Shown: positions 53,777-63,364, counted from the stretch's first letter. The stretch is DNA of 64,000 nucleotides from Krasilnikoviella flava (GCF_900167525.1 NZ_FUZQ01000007.1:62001-126000); one strand, 5' to 3'. Notes: a model not told the origin generated them from the sequence alone. Numbers and translations are program-made.

Positions 53777-55461
53777 GCACCGACACCGGTATCGATCCCG
53801 GGGACGGGCAGCCCCTCCTGCAGGTGGAGGGGCTGTCCGTCGTGTTCGACGCGGCCGGCGCGCCGGCGGTCGACGGTTCGTCATGGGCGCTGCGTGCCGG
53901 CCAGGTGACCGCGCTGGTGGGGGAGTCCGGCTCCGGCAAGTCGGTCTCGGCGATGGCCGTGCTGGGGCTCCTTCCCCCGAGCGCCACGGTGGTGGGCAGC
54001 ATCCGGTACGACGGGGACGAGCTGGTCGGCGCCTCGCCCGACGAGGTCCGGGCCGTGCGGGGAGCGGTGTTCTCGCTGGTCTCGCAGGAGCCGATGAGCG
54101 CGTGGAACCCCGTGCTCACCATCGGCGACCAGGTGGCCGAGGCGGTGCGGGCGCACGCCCGCGTCGCGCGGTCCGCCGCGCGCGAGCGGGTGCTCGGGCT
54201 GCTGCGCGAGGCCGGCCTGGCCGACGCGGAGCGGGTCGCGCGCTCCTACCCGCACCAGCTGTCGGGCGGGCAGCTGCAGCGTGCCCTCATCGCGATGGCG
54301 CTGTCGCAGGACCCGGTGGCGATCGTCGCGGACGAGCCGACGACGGCGCTCGACGTCACCGTGCAGGCCGACATCCTCGACCTGCTGCGGCGACTGAGGG
54401 ACACCCGCGGCACGGCGGTGCTGCTCATCACGCACGACATGGGCGTGGTCGCCGACCTCGCGGACGACGTCGTCGTGATGCGCGACGGACGCGTCGTCGA
54501 GCACGCCCCGGTGCGCGAGCTGTTCGGTGCGCCGCGCGAGGAGTACACGCGCACGCTGCTCGACGCCGTCCCGCACCTGGGCCGGCAGCTCGACCAGGCC
54601 GCCGAGGTCCGCGAACCGGCGGAGGCCGTCGGGGCGACCGGCGACCACGACGACGTCGTCGTGCTGGAGGACGTCGACGTCGTGTACCCGGGCGGGCGCC
54701 GCCGGGCGCCCGTGCGTGCGGCGGACGGGGTGAGCCTGCGGATCGCGGCGGGCGAGGTGCTCGGCCTCGTGGGGGAGTCGGGGTCCGGCAAGTCCACGCT
54801 CGGTCAGGTGGTCTCGGGCCTGCTGGCCCCCGACCGGGGCCGGGTCGTGGTGGACGGCCTCGAGCTGGCGGGCGCCCGGCGGGCCGACCTGCGCGCCGTG
54901 CGCCGGCGGACGGGGATCGTGTTCCAGGACCCGGCCTCCACGCTCAACCCCCGCTGGTCGGTGGGCACCTGCGTCGCCGAGCCCTTGCGCCTGCACGCGC
55001 AGCTCGGCGAGGAGGCGACCCGGGCGCGGGTGCTGGAGCTGCTCGCGATGGTCGGGCTGGACGCGGAGCACGCCGCCCGGTTCCCGCACGAGCTCTCCGG
55101 CGGCCAGCGGCAGCGGGTGGCCATCGCGCGGGCGGTCGCCCTCGACCCGGCGGTGCTGGTGGCGGACGAGCCGACGAGCGCACTCGACGTCTCGGTCCAG
55201 GCCCGGGTGCTGGACGTGTTCGCCGAGCTGCAGGCGCGGCTCGGCTTCGCGTGCCTCTTCGTCTCGCACAACCTCGCCGTCGTCGAGCGCGTCAGCGACC
55301 GGGTGGCCGTCATGCAGGGGGGCCGCATCGTCGAGACGGGCCCGACGGCACGGGTCCTGGGCGCACCGGAGGAGGAGTACACCCGGCGCCTCGTGGGGGC
55401 CGCGCCGGTCGCCGACCCCGAGCTGCAGGAGCGCCGCCGGCGCGAGCGGGCGGGGGTCTGA
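53773..55461 (+). CDS. Fused dual ATPase of the peptide-type ABC importer (DppD-DppF fusion)
   Basis: The protein is 562 aa from GTG 53773, overlapping the previous stop. Two complete ATPase domains in one chain: VGESGSGKS, LSGGQLQRALIAMALSQDPVAIVADEPTTALDV and VGESGSGKST, LSGGQRQRVAIARAVALDPAVLVADEPTSALDV. A His/Asp-containing linker (DHDDVVVLEDVDVVYPGG) joins them. Such D-F fusions are common in actinobacterial class 5 importers and supply both sites of the transporter. It completes the operon permease-permease-SBP-ATPase. Confidence 0.94.
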   Translation: MSTDTGIDPGDGQPLLQVEGLSVVFDAAGAPAVDGSSWALRAGQVTALVGESGSGKSVSAMAVLGLLPPSATVVGSIRYDGDELVGASPDEVRAVRGAVFSLVSQEPMSAWNPVLTIGDQVAEAVRAHARVARSAARERVLGLLREAGLADAERVARSYPHQLSGGQLQRALIAMALSQDPVAIVADEPTTALDVTVQADILDLLRRLRDTRGTAVLLITHDMGVVADLADDVVVMRDGRVVEHAPVRELFGAPREEYTRTLLDAVPHLGRQLDQAAEVREPAEAVGATGDHDDVVVLEDVDVVYPGGRRRAPVRAADGVSLRIAAGEVLGLVGESGSGKSTLGQVVSGLLAPDRGRVVVDGLELAGARRADLRAVRRRTGIVFQDPASTLNPRWSVGTCVAEPLRLHAQLGEEATRARVLELLAMVGLDAEHAARFPHELSGGQRQRVAIARAVALDPAVLVADEPTSALDVSVQARVLDVFAELQARLGFACLFVSHNLAVVERVSDRVAVMQGGRIVETGPTARVLGAPEEEYTRRLVGAAPVADPELQERRRRERAGV

Positions 55462-55478
55462 GCTTCCCGTCGACCAAT

Positions 55479-55498
55479 TCTCTGACTAAAGTCAGAGA
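55479..55498. promoter_or_regulatory. MarR-type operator directly at the start codon
   Basis: TCTCTGACT-AA-AGTCAGAGA, a perfect 9-bp-arm palindrome ending one base before the ATG at 55500. It overlaps the probable promoter and start region of the MarR-GNAT gene, so binding would block its own expression. Confidence 0.8.
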
Positions 55499-55499
55499 T

Positions 55500-56447
55500 A
55501 TGAAGAACGTGACGAAGGATGCGGACGTGGCCGGGCCGGTCGACGTCGTGCGGCGGTTCAACCGCAGCTACACCCAGCGGGTCGGCGCCCTCGAGGACTC
55601 GTTCCTCGGCACGGGGATGCCGCTCGGCACGGCCCGGCTGCTGTTCGAGATCGGCACCGAGCCCGGCACCACCCGCGACCTGCGCGCCCGCCTCGGGCTC
55701 GACTCCGGCTACCTCAGCCGCCTGCTGCGGCGGCTGGAGTCGGACGGCCTGGTCGTCGTCGTCCCCGACGACGACGACCGTCGTCGCCGCCGTGTGGACC
55801 TCACCGCCGCCGGCCACCGTGCCTGGGACGACCTCGAGCGACGGTCGGTGGACCGGGCCCGCGACCTCGTCGCGCCGCTCACCGCACGCCAGCGGGCCCG
55901 GCTCGCCGCCGCCCTCGCGGAGGCCGACCTGCTGGTGCGGGCGGCGACGGTCACGCTCGAGCGCACGGACCCTGCCTCGCCCCTCGCGCGGTCGGCCGTC
56001 GCCGCCTACGTGGCCGAGCTCGGTGAGCGGCTGCCCGGCGGGTTCGATGCCGGGCCCGCACCGGCGCCCGGCGAGGCCGACCCCGAGGACGCCCGCCTCG
56101 CGGCGCCGTCGGGCGCGTTCGTCGTCGCGACGAGCGACGGCGAGCCCGTCGCCTGCGGCGGCGTGCGGACGCTGTCGGACGATGTTCCCGACGGTGCCGC
56201 CGGGGGCGTCGGGGAGATCAAGCGGATGTGGGTGCACCCCGGCTGGCGGGGCGCGGGGCTCGGCTCCCGGCTGCTGCGTCACCTCGAGGGCGTGAGCCGC
56301 GACCTCGGCCACCGCGAGGTGCGCCTCGACACCAACGGGACGCTCGCCGAGGCGGTCGCGATGTACGAGCGGGCAGGCTACCGGCGCATCGCCCGGTACA
56401 ACGACAACCCGTACGCCGAGCACTTCTTCGCCAAGCGCCTGGGCTGA
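55500..56447 (+). CDS. MarR-family regulator fused to a GNAT acetyltransferase
   Basis: The protein is 315 aa from ATG 55500. Residues 1-150 are a MarR winged helix ([58 protein letters not shown]). Residues about 200-315 are a GNAT domain with [33 protein letters not shown] (acetyl-CoA loop) and [37 protein letters not shown]. MarR-GNAT fusions are recurrent in actinobacteria and firmicutes; the enzyme substrate is unknown. No SD is present between the operator and the ATG, so translation is probably leaderless. It might control the ABC importer just upstream, but the operator position points to self-control. Confidence 0.9.
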   Translation: MKNVTKDADVAGPVDVVRRFNRSYTQRVGALEDSFLGTGMPLGTARLLFEIGTEPGTTRDLRARLGLDSGYLSRLLRRLESDGLVVVVPDDDDRRRRRVDLTAAGHRAWDDLERRSVDRARDLVAPLTARQRARLAAALAEADLLVRAATVTLERTDPASPLARSAVAAYVAELGERLPGGFDAGPAPAPGEADPEDARLAAPSGAFVVATSDGEPVACGGVRTLSDDVPDGAAGGVGEIKRMWVHPGWRGAGLGSRLLRHLEGVSRDLGHREVRLDTNGTLAEAVAMYERAGYRRIARYNDNPYAEHFFAKRLG

Positions 56448-56497
56448 GCGGACGCGGTACCACATACCTGGGCGTCGGCCGGAGATAGGGTCGAGAC

Positions 56498-57508
56498 ATG
56501 GCTGCGAACCCCGACCTGACCATCGGCTATGCCGCGATGCTCGAGCAGTTCCACCCCACCGACGTCGTCGAGTACTCGGCCTACGCGGAGGAGCACGGCT
56601 TCTCCGGCGTCATGGCCGCCGACCACTTCCAGCCGTGGGTGCCGCAGCAGGGCGAGGCGGCCTTCGTGTGGAACGTGCTCACGGCCCTCGGCGAGCGCAC
56701 CCGCGGGGACCTCGGCCCGGGCGTCACCGCACCGACCTTCCGCTGGCACCCCGCGATGGTCGCGCAGGCGTCGGCCACGCTCGCCGCGATGTACCCCGGC
56801 AGGCACTGGCTCGGGCTGGGCTCGGGCGAGGCCCTCAACGAGCACGTCGTGGCCGGCTACTGGCCGGAGGCCCCGGAGCGGATCAACCGGATGTTCGAGG
56901 CCATCGACATCATCAAGAAGCTCTTCGCGTCCGGCATCGACGGCAAGGACGTCAAGCACTCCGGGCAGTACTACAAGATGGAGTCCACGCGGTTGTGGAC
57001 CATGCCCGAGTTGCCTCCGGAGATCCTGGTCGCCACCGCCGGCCCGATCACCGCCAAGCGCGCCGGCAAGCACGCCGACGGCCTCATCACCGTCGGGGCG
57101 CCGCTGGAGAAGATCGAGATGCTGTTCGGCAAGTTCGACGACGGCGTCCGCGAGTCCGGACGCGATCCGAGGGGCATGCCCAAGGTGCTGCAGGTGCACA
57201 TGTCGTGGGCGTCGACCGACGAGGAGGCGCTCGCGAACGCGATGACCGAGTGGCCCAACGGCGGCATGAAGTTCCCGAAGGCCGACATCCGCTCCCCGCA
57301 CGACTTCGCCCAGATGGCGAAGCTGGTGCGCCCGGAGGACTTCGAGGGCCGCATGGTCATCAGCGCCGACCCGGACGAGCACCGCGCCGCGATCCAGAAG
57401 TACGTGGACCTCGGCTTCGACCGCATCTACCTGCACAACGTGGGGCGCAACCAGAAGGAGTGGATCGAGGTCTTCGGCCGCGAGGTGCTCCCGAAGCTGG
57501 TGCGGTGA
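56498..57508 (+). CDS. F420-dependent LLM oxidoreductase (FGD-like, TIGR03557 group)
   Basis: The protein is 336 aa from ATG 56498. TAGGGT at 56486-56491 puts transcription start at or near the ATG, so the mRNA is leaderless. TIM-barrel landmarks: [114 protein letters not shown] is conserved in glucose-6-phosphate dehydrogenase (F420) relatives and the TIGR03557 group; the exact substrate is not settled. Its stop overlaps cofE (GTGA), coupling enzyme and cofactor synthesis. Confidence 0.88.
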   Translation: MAANPDLTIGYAAMLEQFHPTDVVEYSAYAEEHGFSGVMAADHFQPWVPQQGEAAFVWNVLTALGERTRGDLGPGVTAPTFRWHPAMVAQASATLAAMYPGRHWLGLGSGEALNEHVVAGYWPEAPERINRMFEAIDIIKKLFASGIDGKDVKHSGQYYKMESTRLWTMPELPPEILVATAGPITAKRAGKHADGLITVGAPLEKIEMLFGKFDDGVRESGRDPRGMPKVLQVHMSWASTDEEALANAMTEWPNGGMKFPKADIRSPHDFAQMAKLVRPEDFEGRMVISADPDEHRAAIQKYVDLGFDRIYLHNVGRNQKEWIEVFGREVLPKLVR

Positions 57509-58350
57509 CGGCCCACCGGCCGGTCGCGCCCGTCGAGAACTTGCCGCCCGGCACGTGGGTCTCGGCGTGGGCACCCGAGGGCTTTCCCGAGGTACGCCCG
57601 GGTGACGACCTGGCGACGCTCGTGGGCGACGCGGTCGCGGCCGGGTCGACGGCCGCGCTCGCCGAGGGCGACGTCGTCGTGGTGACGTCGAAGATCGTCT
57701 CGAAGGCCGAGGGGCGTGTGGTATGCGCCGCGGACCGCGAGCAGGCCATCACCGACGAGACGGTCCGCGTGGTCGCGACGCGCGAGCGTCCGGACGGCCT
57801 GCCTCCGCTGCGGATCGTCGAGAACCGGCTCGGGCTGGTCATGGCCGCGGCGGGCGTGGACGCCTCGAACACCCCCGAGGGCACGGTGCTCCTGCTGCCT
57901 CACGACCCGGACGCGTCCGCCCGCGCGCTGCGCGCCGCCCTGCGCGCGCGGTTCGGCCTGGACCGGCTCGGCGTCGTCGTCACGGACACCGCCGGCCGGA
58001 CCTGGCGGGACGGCCTGACGGACATCGCCATCGGCGCGGCCGGCGTGGACGTGCTCGACGACCTGCGCGGCGGCGTCGACGCGCACGGCCGCCCGCTGTC
58101 GGTGACGGTGACCGCCGTGGCCGACGAGATCGCCGCCGCCTCCGAGCTGGTGCGCGGCAAGGCGGACGGACGCCCCGTCGCGGTGGTGCGCGGCCTCGCC
58201 CGGCACGTGCGCGCGGGGGACGGCCCGGAGGCGGACGGCGCCGGGGCCCGCACGCTGGTGCGCCCCAGTGCCGACGACCTGTTCCGGGAGGGCAGCGCCG
58301 AGGCCTACGCCCGCGGCCTCGCCGACGGCCGCGCCGGCGCGCCGGCGTAG
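57505..58350 (+). CDS. cofE: Coenzyme F420-0:L-glutamate ligase (CofE), stand-alone
   Basis: The protein is 281 aa from GTG 57505. CofE fold: [143 protein letters not shown]. It adds glutamates to F420. In mycobacteria FbiB this domain is fused to a nitroreductase-like dehydro-F420 reductase; here the chain ends after the ligase. The rest of the pathway is outside the window. Its TAG stop lies in GCGTAGTCCGGGATT, similar to the repeat at 46968. Confidence 0.93.
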   Translation: MTAHRPVAPVENLPPGTWVSAWAPEGFPEVRPGDDLATLVGDAVAAGSTAALAEGDVVVVTSKIVSKAEGRVVCAADREQAITDETVRVVATRERPDGLPPLRIVENRLGLVMAAAGVDASNTPEGTVLLLPHDPDASARALRAALRARFGLDRLGVVVTDTAGRTWRDGLTDIAIGAAGVDVLDDLRGGVDAHGRPLSVTVTAVADEIAAASELVRGKADGRPVAVVRGLARHVRAGDGPEADGAGARTLVRPSADDLFREGSAEAYARGLADGRAGAPA

Positions 58351-58399
58351 TCCGGGATTCCGCTCGCGGTGGCGGCCCGCGGTCGCCTACGGTGCCGAC

Positions 58400-58810
58400 A
58401 TGCCTGCGCCCGAGACACCCACCGCCCTGCCCACGGACTGGATCGAGCACCGCCGCCCCGAGGACCGGGAGGCGCTCGGCTGGCTGCGCCCCGCGGGTGA
58501 CGACTGGGTGGCGGTGTCCCTCCTCGGCCGGGACCTGAGCGGTCCGCTCGACTGGACCGACGCCGAGGAGACGCTCGAGGCGACGGGGCTGACCTGGATG
58601 GCCGACGTCTGGATGCTCGAGCGCGACGACGACGAGCCGCTGCGCGTGCGGCTCGTCGAGGTCACGCCCGACCACGTCGTCGTGCAGACCGACGACTTCG
58701 GTGCGATCGACGTCGCCGTCGAGCGGTTCGAGCTGCCCTGGCCGGCGCCGCTCGCGCTGCGCCCGCGGCGCGACGGGGACCCCGACGGCCGGGTGTTCTT
58801 CGCCGGCTGA
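58400..58810 (+). CDS. Hypothetical cytoplasmic protein, 136 aa
   Basis: ATG 58400; TACGGT about 9 nt upstream suggests a leaderless transcript. The sequence is acidic and Trp-rich (WIEHRRPEDREALGWLRPAGDDWVAVSLLGRDLSGPLDWTDAEETLEATGLTWMADVWML), then a beta-rich second half (RVRLVEVTPDHVVVQTDDFGAIDVAVERFELPWPAP). I do not recognise a Pfam family with confidence. Good codon bias, an upstream -10 and clean gene boundaries indicate a real gene. It converges with the VOC gene. Confidence 0.75.
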   Translation: MPAPETPTALPTDWIEHRRPEDREALGWLRPAGDDWVAVSLLGRDLSGPLDWTDAEETLEATGLTWMADVWMLERDDDEPLRVRLVEVTPDHVVVQTDDFGAIDVAVERFELPWPAPLALRPRRDGDPDGRVFFAG

Positions 58811-58842
58811 CCTCGCGGGTGAGCGGTTCGCTCGGGACGGTC

Positions 58843-59208
58843 TCAGCCGGCGTCGGTCGTGCCCTCGTAGAGCCCGATCCTGTTGCCGTCCGGATCCTGC
58901 ACCGCGGCCCACCAGCTGGTCGGGCTGATCTCCGACTTCTCCCTGATCACCGTGCCGCCCAGCCCGCTCACCTTCGCGAGCGTGTCGTCGATGGAGTCGA
59001 CCTCGACGTAGCTGCGGGGCTGGTCGAACCCGTCGTCCCGGGGCGCGAGCCCGCCGCCGCTGATCTCGTTGGGTGCCCGCCACATCGGGTAGCCCTCGAA
59101 CCCCGGCGGCTCCGCGATCTGCCAGCCGAACAGGCCGGAGTAGAAGCCCGTGGCCCGCTCCTTGTCCGTGACGGGGATGTCGATGTGCGTGATGTCGCCG
59201 TGAGCCAT
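58843..59208 (-). CDS. VOC-family (glyoxalase/bleomycin-resistance-like) protein
   Basis: The protein is 121 aa from ATG 59208 with AAGGAG upstream. It has one VOC repeat pair: GDITHIDIPVTDKERATGFYSGLFGWQIAE, SYVEVDSIDDTLAKVSGLGGTVIREKSEI and WWAAVQDPDGNRIGLYEG. A metal-binding His-Glu pair at HIDIP and IGLYEG is consistent with the fold. The reaction is unknown; many such small VOC proteins are uncharacterised. Confidence 0.88.
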   Translation of the reverse strand: MAHGDITHIDIPVTDKERATGFYSGLFGWQIAEPPGFEGYPMWRAPNEISGGGLAPRDDGFDQPRSYVEVDSIDDTLAKVSGLGGTVIREKSEISPTSWWAAVQDPDGNRIGLYEGTTDAG

Positions 59209-59413
59209 CGTGGTGCTCCTTCGCCGGAGATCGGCCCGTGTCGGGCGGCAGCTGCCGCTCGCTTCCACGCTAACCACGGTCGCGGGCCGTGGCCGGGCCG
59301 GTGCCAGGGGCAAGGATCCTCGGCGCGTCGCGTGGTAGACGGCGTCGCACGTCGTGATACTCGGTCTCGGCGTTCAACGACGAACGCCCGCGGACACACC
59401 AGGGAGCTGTCTC

Positions 59414-60301
59414 ATGCACCATGCACGTCGCACTCACCGCACCGCCAGGGCCGCCCTCGCCGCGGCCTCCGCCGTCGTCGTCACCGCCGCGGGTCTCGTC
59501 ACGGCCGCCGCGCCCGCCGGAGCGGCACCCGCGCCCGACCGGTACGTCGCGCTCGGCGACTCCTACTCCGCCGGGTCCGGCATCCTGCCGCCCGATCCCG
59601 ACGCCCCGCTCGCCTGCCTGCGCACCACGCTCAACTACCCGCACTTCGTCGCGGACCGCCTCGGCGTGGACCTCGTCGACGTCACCTGCGGCGCGGCGCA
59701 GACGTCGGACCTCGCGACGGCCCAGTACCCCGGCGTCGCGCCGCAGCTCGACGCCGTCACCGACGACACCGACCTCGTGACCCTGACGATCGGGGGCAAC
59801 GACAACGGCACCTTCATCGGGGCGCTGCTGGCGTGCGGCTCTGCCGGCGCCCTCACGGCGGGCCGCGGCAACCCGTGCGAGCGCACCTACGGCGACCGGT
59901 TCACGAGCCAGGTCGAGGAGTCCACCTACCCGGCCGTCCGGCAGGCGCTCGAGGACATCCGGGCCCGGGCCCCGCACGCCCGGGTCGCGATCCTCGGCTA
60001 CCCCTGGATCGTGCCCGCCGAGAAGGGCTGCTTCGCCAAGCTGCCCGTCGCCGCCGGCGACGTGCCCTACCTGCGCGACCTGCAGGCCACGCTCAACGGC
60101 GTCATCGAGCGGGCGGCCGAGGAGGCGGGCGCGACGTTCGTCGACCTCGCGGAGCGCAGCGAGGGCCGCGACGCGTGCGCCCCGGCCGGCGAGCGCTGGG
60201 TGGAGCCGCTGCTGTTCGGCACGAACGTCGTGCCCGTGCATCCGAACGCGCGCGGCGAGAGCGCGATGGCCGACGCCGCGCTGGACGCGCTGGGCTACTG
60301 A
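59414..60301 (+). CDS. Secreted SGNH/GDSL-type esterase
   Basis: The protein is 295 aa from ATG 59414 after AGGGAG. Signal peptide: RRTHRTARAALAAASAVVV followed by TAAAPAGAAPA with an AxA cleavage site near residue 38. SGNH blocks: block I YVALGDSYSAGSGI (nucleophile Ser), block III TIGGNDNG, and the catalytic dyad in VVPVHPNARGESAMA. Cys pairs (CLRTT, VTCGAAQ, ACGSAG, NPCERTY, KGCFAK, DACAP) suggest disulfides in the secreted enzyme, as in Streptomyces lipases of this family. It probably hydrolyses ester bonds in lipids or glycans; substrate open. Confidence 0.92.
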   Translation: MHHARRTHRTARAALAAASAVVVTAAGLVTAAAPAGAAPAPDRYVALGDSYSAGSGILPPDPDAPLACLRTTLNYPHFVADRLGVDLVDVTCGAAQTSDLATAQYPGVAPQLDAVTDDTDLVTLTIGGNDNGTFIGALLACGSAGALTAGRGNPCERTYGDRFTSQVEESTYPAVRQALEDIRARAPHARVAILGYPWIVPAEKGCFAKLPVAAGDVPYLRDLQATLNGVIERAAEEAGATFVDLAERSEGRDACAPAGERWVEPLLFGTNVVPVHPNARGESAMADAALDALGY

Positions 60302-60323
60302 CCGCCGAGCGACCGCACGGGGA

Positions 60324-61979
60324 TCATTCCGCGGGCGGCACGACCGGGGTCGGCGTGCCGCCCGTGATCCGCACCAGCTCGTCGTACGAGGTCGGGAAGA
60401 CGGTCTTCGCGTGGCCGGCGGCGGCCCACACGACGTCGTGGCCGCGCAGGTCGACGTCGACGAGCGTGCGCACCGGGGCGGGGTGGCCCACGGGCGCGAC
60501 GCCGCCGATCACCTGGCCCGTGGCGTCGCGCACCGTCTCCTTGCTCGCCCGCGCGAGCCGGCCGCCGAGGCGCGAGCCGAGGTAGTCGGTGTCGACGCGG
60601 TGCGCGCCGCTGGTCAGGACGAGCACCGGCGCGTCGTCGAGCGTGAAGACGAGGGAGTTCGCGATCGCGCCGACCGGGACGCCGAGGGCCTCGGCAGCGC
60701 GCGCGGCCGTGGTCGCGTGGTCGTCGAGCCAGCGGATCTCCCCGTCGGCACCCTCGGCGTCCAGGGCGGTACGGACCCGGTCGACGGCGGGGTGCGAGGG
60801 CGCGTGGTCCGGCGCCGTCGCCACGACGGTCGGCGTGGCCTGCCCGGTGGTGGCCTGCTCGGTGGTGACCGCGCCGGTGGTTGCCGCGGCGGGGAGCTCG
60901 TCCTCGGGCGTGACGTCGTCGCCGGAGAGCCACCGCAGCCAGACGGTGCGGGGGTCGCCCTCGAGCACGAGAGCCCGCACCAGCAGGGTCAGCGGGATCG
61001 CGAGGATGGCGCCGAGCGGGCCGATGACGAAGGTCCAGAAGACCACCGACACGAAGCTCAGCGTGAGGCTCAGGCTCACCGCGTCCGACACGAACTTCGG
61101 CTGCACCAGCACCTGCAGCACCACGTTCACCACGCAGTAGACCGCCCCGACCGCGAGGGCCAGCGGCCAGCCGCCCACGACGAACGCCATGATGACCGGC
61201 GGGATGAGGCCCAGCACGAAGCCGATGTTCGGGATGAAGTTGGTGACGAACGCGAGGATCGCCCACACGACGGGCGCGGGCACGCCGAGCAGGGCCAGCG
61301 CGAAGCCGTCGACGATCGCGACGACGGCGCCGAACGAGGCGTTGACGACGAAGTACCGCCGCACGCCCGAGCTGAACCGGGTGGCGCGCGCGATCTGGGC
61401 GGAGTGCGTCGCGCCGAACACGCGGGACGCGGTGGCGTACCGGGCGGCGTCGGCGGCCATGAAGATCGCGTACGCGAGGACGAAGAAGAGCGCGGTCGCG
61501 ACCGCCAAGACGATGCTGCTCACGCTCCCCGCCACGGCGAGCATGCGCGACGGCTCCACGAACGACGTCGCGGCGTCGGCGATCTGGGCGTCCAGGCCCA
61601 GGGCGGACAGCTGTGCCGCGATCTCGGCGACCGACTGCTGGAGCTGGCCGAGGTACTCGCGCACCAGGCCGGCGAACTGGAAGCCGGCGAACACCAGCAT
61701 CGCGAGCAGTGCCGCCAGGATGAGATAGGCGACCACGATCACGGCGGTCGTCGCGGCCCAGCGCGGCCACCCCCGGGCCTCCAGCGGGTGGCGCACGGGG
61801 TGGCAGATGATGACGATCACCGCGGCGAGGAACACGGGGGCCAGGACGTCCGACGCCCAGTACATCCCGGCGAGGACCAGGACTGCGGCCCCGAGGGACA
61901 GCAGGGTGCGGGTGGCGGGGTTGAGGCCGCCGTGGTCGGTGGTCGGGGTGCCGGGGCCGGTCGCCGGGGTCGAGGTCAC
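60324..61979 (-). CDS. AI-2E-family transporter fused to a YbaK/ProX-type deacylase domain
   Basis: The protein is 551 aa. Residues about 25-360 are an AI-2E family membrane protein: six or more helices with LAAVIVIICHPVRHPLE, FGAVVAIVDGFALALLGVPAPVVWAILAFVTNFIPNIGFVLGLIPPVIMAFVVGG and FVIGPLGAILAIPLTLL. A Thr/Ala-rich linker (about 365-397) leads to a YbaK/aminoacyl-tRNA-editing domain (about 398-545; IRWLDDHATTAARAAEALGVPVGAIANSLVFTLDDAPVLVLTSGAHRVDTDYLG, PVGHPAPVRTLVDVDLRGHDVVWAAAGHAKTVFPTSYDEL). AI-2E members include AI-2 exporters and Na+/H+ antiporters; YbaK domains hydrolyse mischarged tRNA. I know no function for such a fusion. Confidence 0.88.
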   Translation of the reverse strand: MTSTPATGPGTPTTDHGGLNPATRTLLSLGAAVLVLAGMYWASDVLAPVFLAAVIVIICHPVRHPLEARGWPRWAATTAVIVVAYLILAALLAMLVFAGFQFAGLVREYLGQLQQSVAEIAAQLSALGLDAQIADAATSFVEPSRMLAVAGSVSSIVLAVATALFFVLAYAIFMAADAARYATASRVFGATHSAQIARATRFSSGVRRYFVVNASFGAVVAIVDGFALALLGVPAPVVWAILAFVTNFIPNIGFVLGLIPPVIMAFVVGGWPLALAVGAVYCVVNVVLQVLVQPKFVSDAVSLSLTLSFVSVVFWTFVIGPLGAILAIPLTLLVRALVLEGDPRTVWLRWLSGDDVTPEDELPAAATTGAVTTEQATTGQATPTVVATAPDHAPSHPAVDRVRTALDAEGADGEIRWLDDHATTAARAAEALGVPVGAIANSLVFTLDDAPVLVLTSGAHRVDTDYLGSRLGGRLARASKETVRDATGQVIGGVAPVGHPAPVRTLVDVDLRGHDVVWAAAGHAKTVFPTSYDELVRITGGTPTPVVPPAE

Positions 61980-62022
61980 CCCGCGACCCTAGCGACCGTG
62001 ACCGGCGAGGGCGCGCCCGTGC

Positions 62023-63207
62023 TCAGATCCAGCGCTTCCAGCGGAACACGGCGAACAGCGCCACGCTCACGCTGAGCATGGCCACGAGGGCCGCCGGGTA
62101 GCCCCACGCCCAGTGCAGCTCGGGCATGTCGTCGAAGTTCATCCCGTAGACGGTGCCCACCAGCGTCGGGGCGAAGAGGATGGCCGCCCAGCCGGAGATC
62201 TTCTTGACCTCCTCGCCCTGACGGATGCTCACCTCGGTGAGGTGGGTCATCTCCTCGTTCTGGCGCTGGGCCACGAGCGTGGCGTTCACGGTGAGGATGT
62301 CGCGCAGTGCGGCGCGGAACGACTCGACACGGTCGGCGACCTCGGTGAGGTGGTCGGCGACGTCGCGCAGGTACGCCTGCATCTCCTCGGTGACGCCGTA
62401 CTTCTCAGCACCCTTGGCCAGCGAGCCGCAGACGCGCTGCAGGGGGCGCACGGCCCGCTGGAACTCGACGACCTCGCGGGAGAGCTCGTAGATGCGCCGC
62501 GAGACCGCCGCGTCGCCGCCGAACACCTCGGACTCGATCTCGTCGATGTCGCCGTCGAGCCCTGTCACGACGGGGGCGTAGTCGTCGACCACGCGGTCGA
62601 CGATCGCGTAGAGCACCGACTCGGGGCCGCGGGCCAGCATGGCGGGGTGCGCCTCGAGGTGGGTGCGCACCGCGGCCAGGTCGGGGCACGCTCCGTGCCG
62701 CACCGTGACGACGAAGTCCGGGCCGACGAAGACGTGCAGCTCGGAGAACTCCACCTCCTCCGCTTGGTCCAGGTACCTGGCGGCGTGCAGCACGACGAAC
62801 AGCGTCTCGCCGTAGCGCTCGATCTTGGGCCGCTGGTGCGCGACGATCGCGTCCTCGACGGCGAGCGGGTGCAGGTCGAACTCACGGGCGAGCGAGGCCA
62901 GCTCGGTCTCGTCGGGACGCTCGAGCCCGATCCACGCCATCCCGCCCGGGTGGGCGCGCAGCTCGCGGAACGTGTCGGCGAGACGGGTGAAGCCCGCCAC
63001 CCGGCGCCCGTCGGCGTCGTACAGGGCGGACTCGACGATGGACGTCCGGCCGGGCAGGTCGCGGCGGTCGGTGTCGGTGCGGGCGCTGCCGAGGCGCCCG
63101 CCGGCGCCGCTCGCGGGCGTGCCGCGGCGGGGGCGCAGCGCGCCGAGCAGGGGGCGGGTGCGGACCGTGCGGGAGCTGGTGACGGCGCGGGTGGAGGTGA
63201 CGGACAT
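62023..63207 (-). CDS. corA: CorA-family magnesium/cobalt transporter
   Basis: The protein is 394 aa from ATG 63207. After a basic N-terminal stretch comes the cytoplasmic funnel domain (ALYDADGRRVAGFTRLADTFRELRAHPGGMAWIGLERPDETELASLAREFDLHPLAVEDAIVAHQRPKIERYGETLFVVLHAARYLD). Two membrane helices end the chain (KKISGWAAILFAPTLVGTVYGMNFDDMPELHW, AALVAMLSVSVALFAVFRWKRWI) with the selectivity motif YGMNF. It forms a pentameric Mg2+ channel. The 5' leader has a 13-codon Pro-rich ORF (63365-63406) and hairpins (63314-63357), suggesting Mg2+-responsive control. Confidence 0.94.
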   Translation of the reverse strand: MSVTSTRAVTSSRTVRTRPLLGALRPRRGTPASGAGGRLGSARTDTDRRDLPGRTSIVESALYDADGRRVAGFTRLADTFRELRAHPGGMAWIGLERPDETELASLAREFDLHPLAVEDAIVAHQRPKIERYGETLFVVLHAARYLDQAEEVEFSELHVFVGPDFVVTVRHGACPDLAAVRTHLEAHPAMLARGPESVLYAIVDRVVDDYAPVVTGLDGDIDEIESEVFGGDAAVSRRIYELSREVVEFQRAVRPLQRVCGSLAKGAEKYGVTEEMQAYLRDVADHLTEVADRVESFRAALRDILTVNATLVAQRQNEEMTHLTEVSIRQGEEVKKISGWAAILFAPTLVGTVYGMNFDDMPELHWAWGYPAALVAMLSVSVALFAVFRWKRWI

Positions 63208-63313
63208 GGCGGACTCCGAGCGTGCATCTGGGCGTGCAGGGACGAGGGACGGTCGTCGGTCCCGCGACTGCGGCTGGGAGGCACCCGGGATCGTCAGGGG
63301 TGCTCGGAGATCG

Positions 63314-63357
63314 GTGGCGCACCGGTGCGCCACGGCCGCCCGGCGAAGGCCGGGCGG
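63314..63357 (-). promoter_or_regulatory. Terminator-like hairpins in the corA leader
   Basis: Two perfect inverted repeats in tandem: CCGCCCGGC/GCCGGGCGG (63336-63344 with 63349-63357, loop of 4) and a 20-bp palindrome at 63314-63333 (GTGGCGCACC and its complement). They begin 8 nt after the stop of the leader ORF and lie about 110 nt before corA, the layout of a transcription attenuator. Confidence 0.6.
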
Positions 63358-63364
63358 GGAGCCG

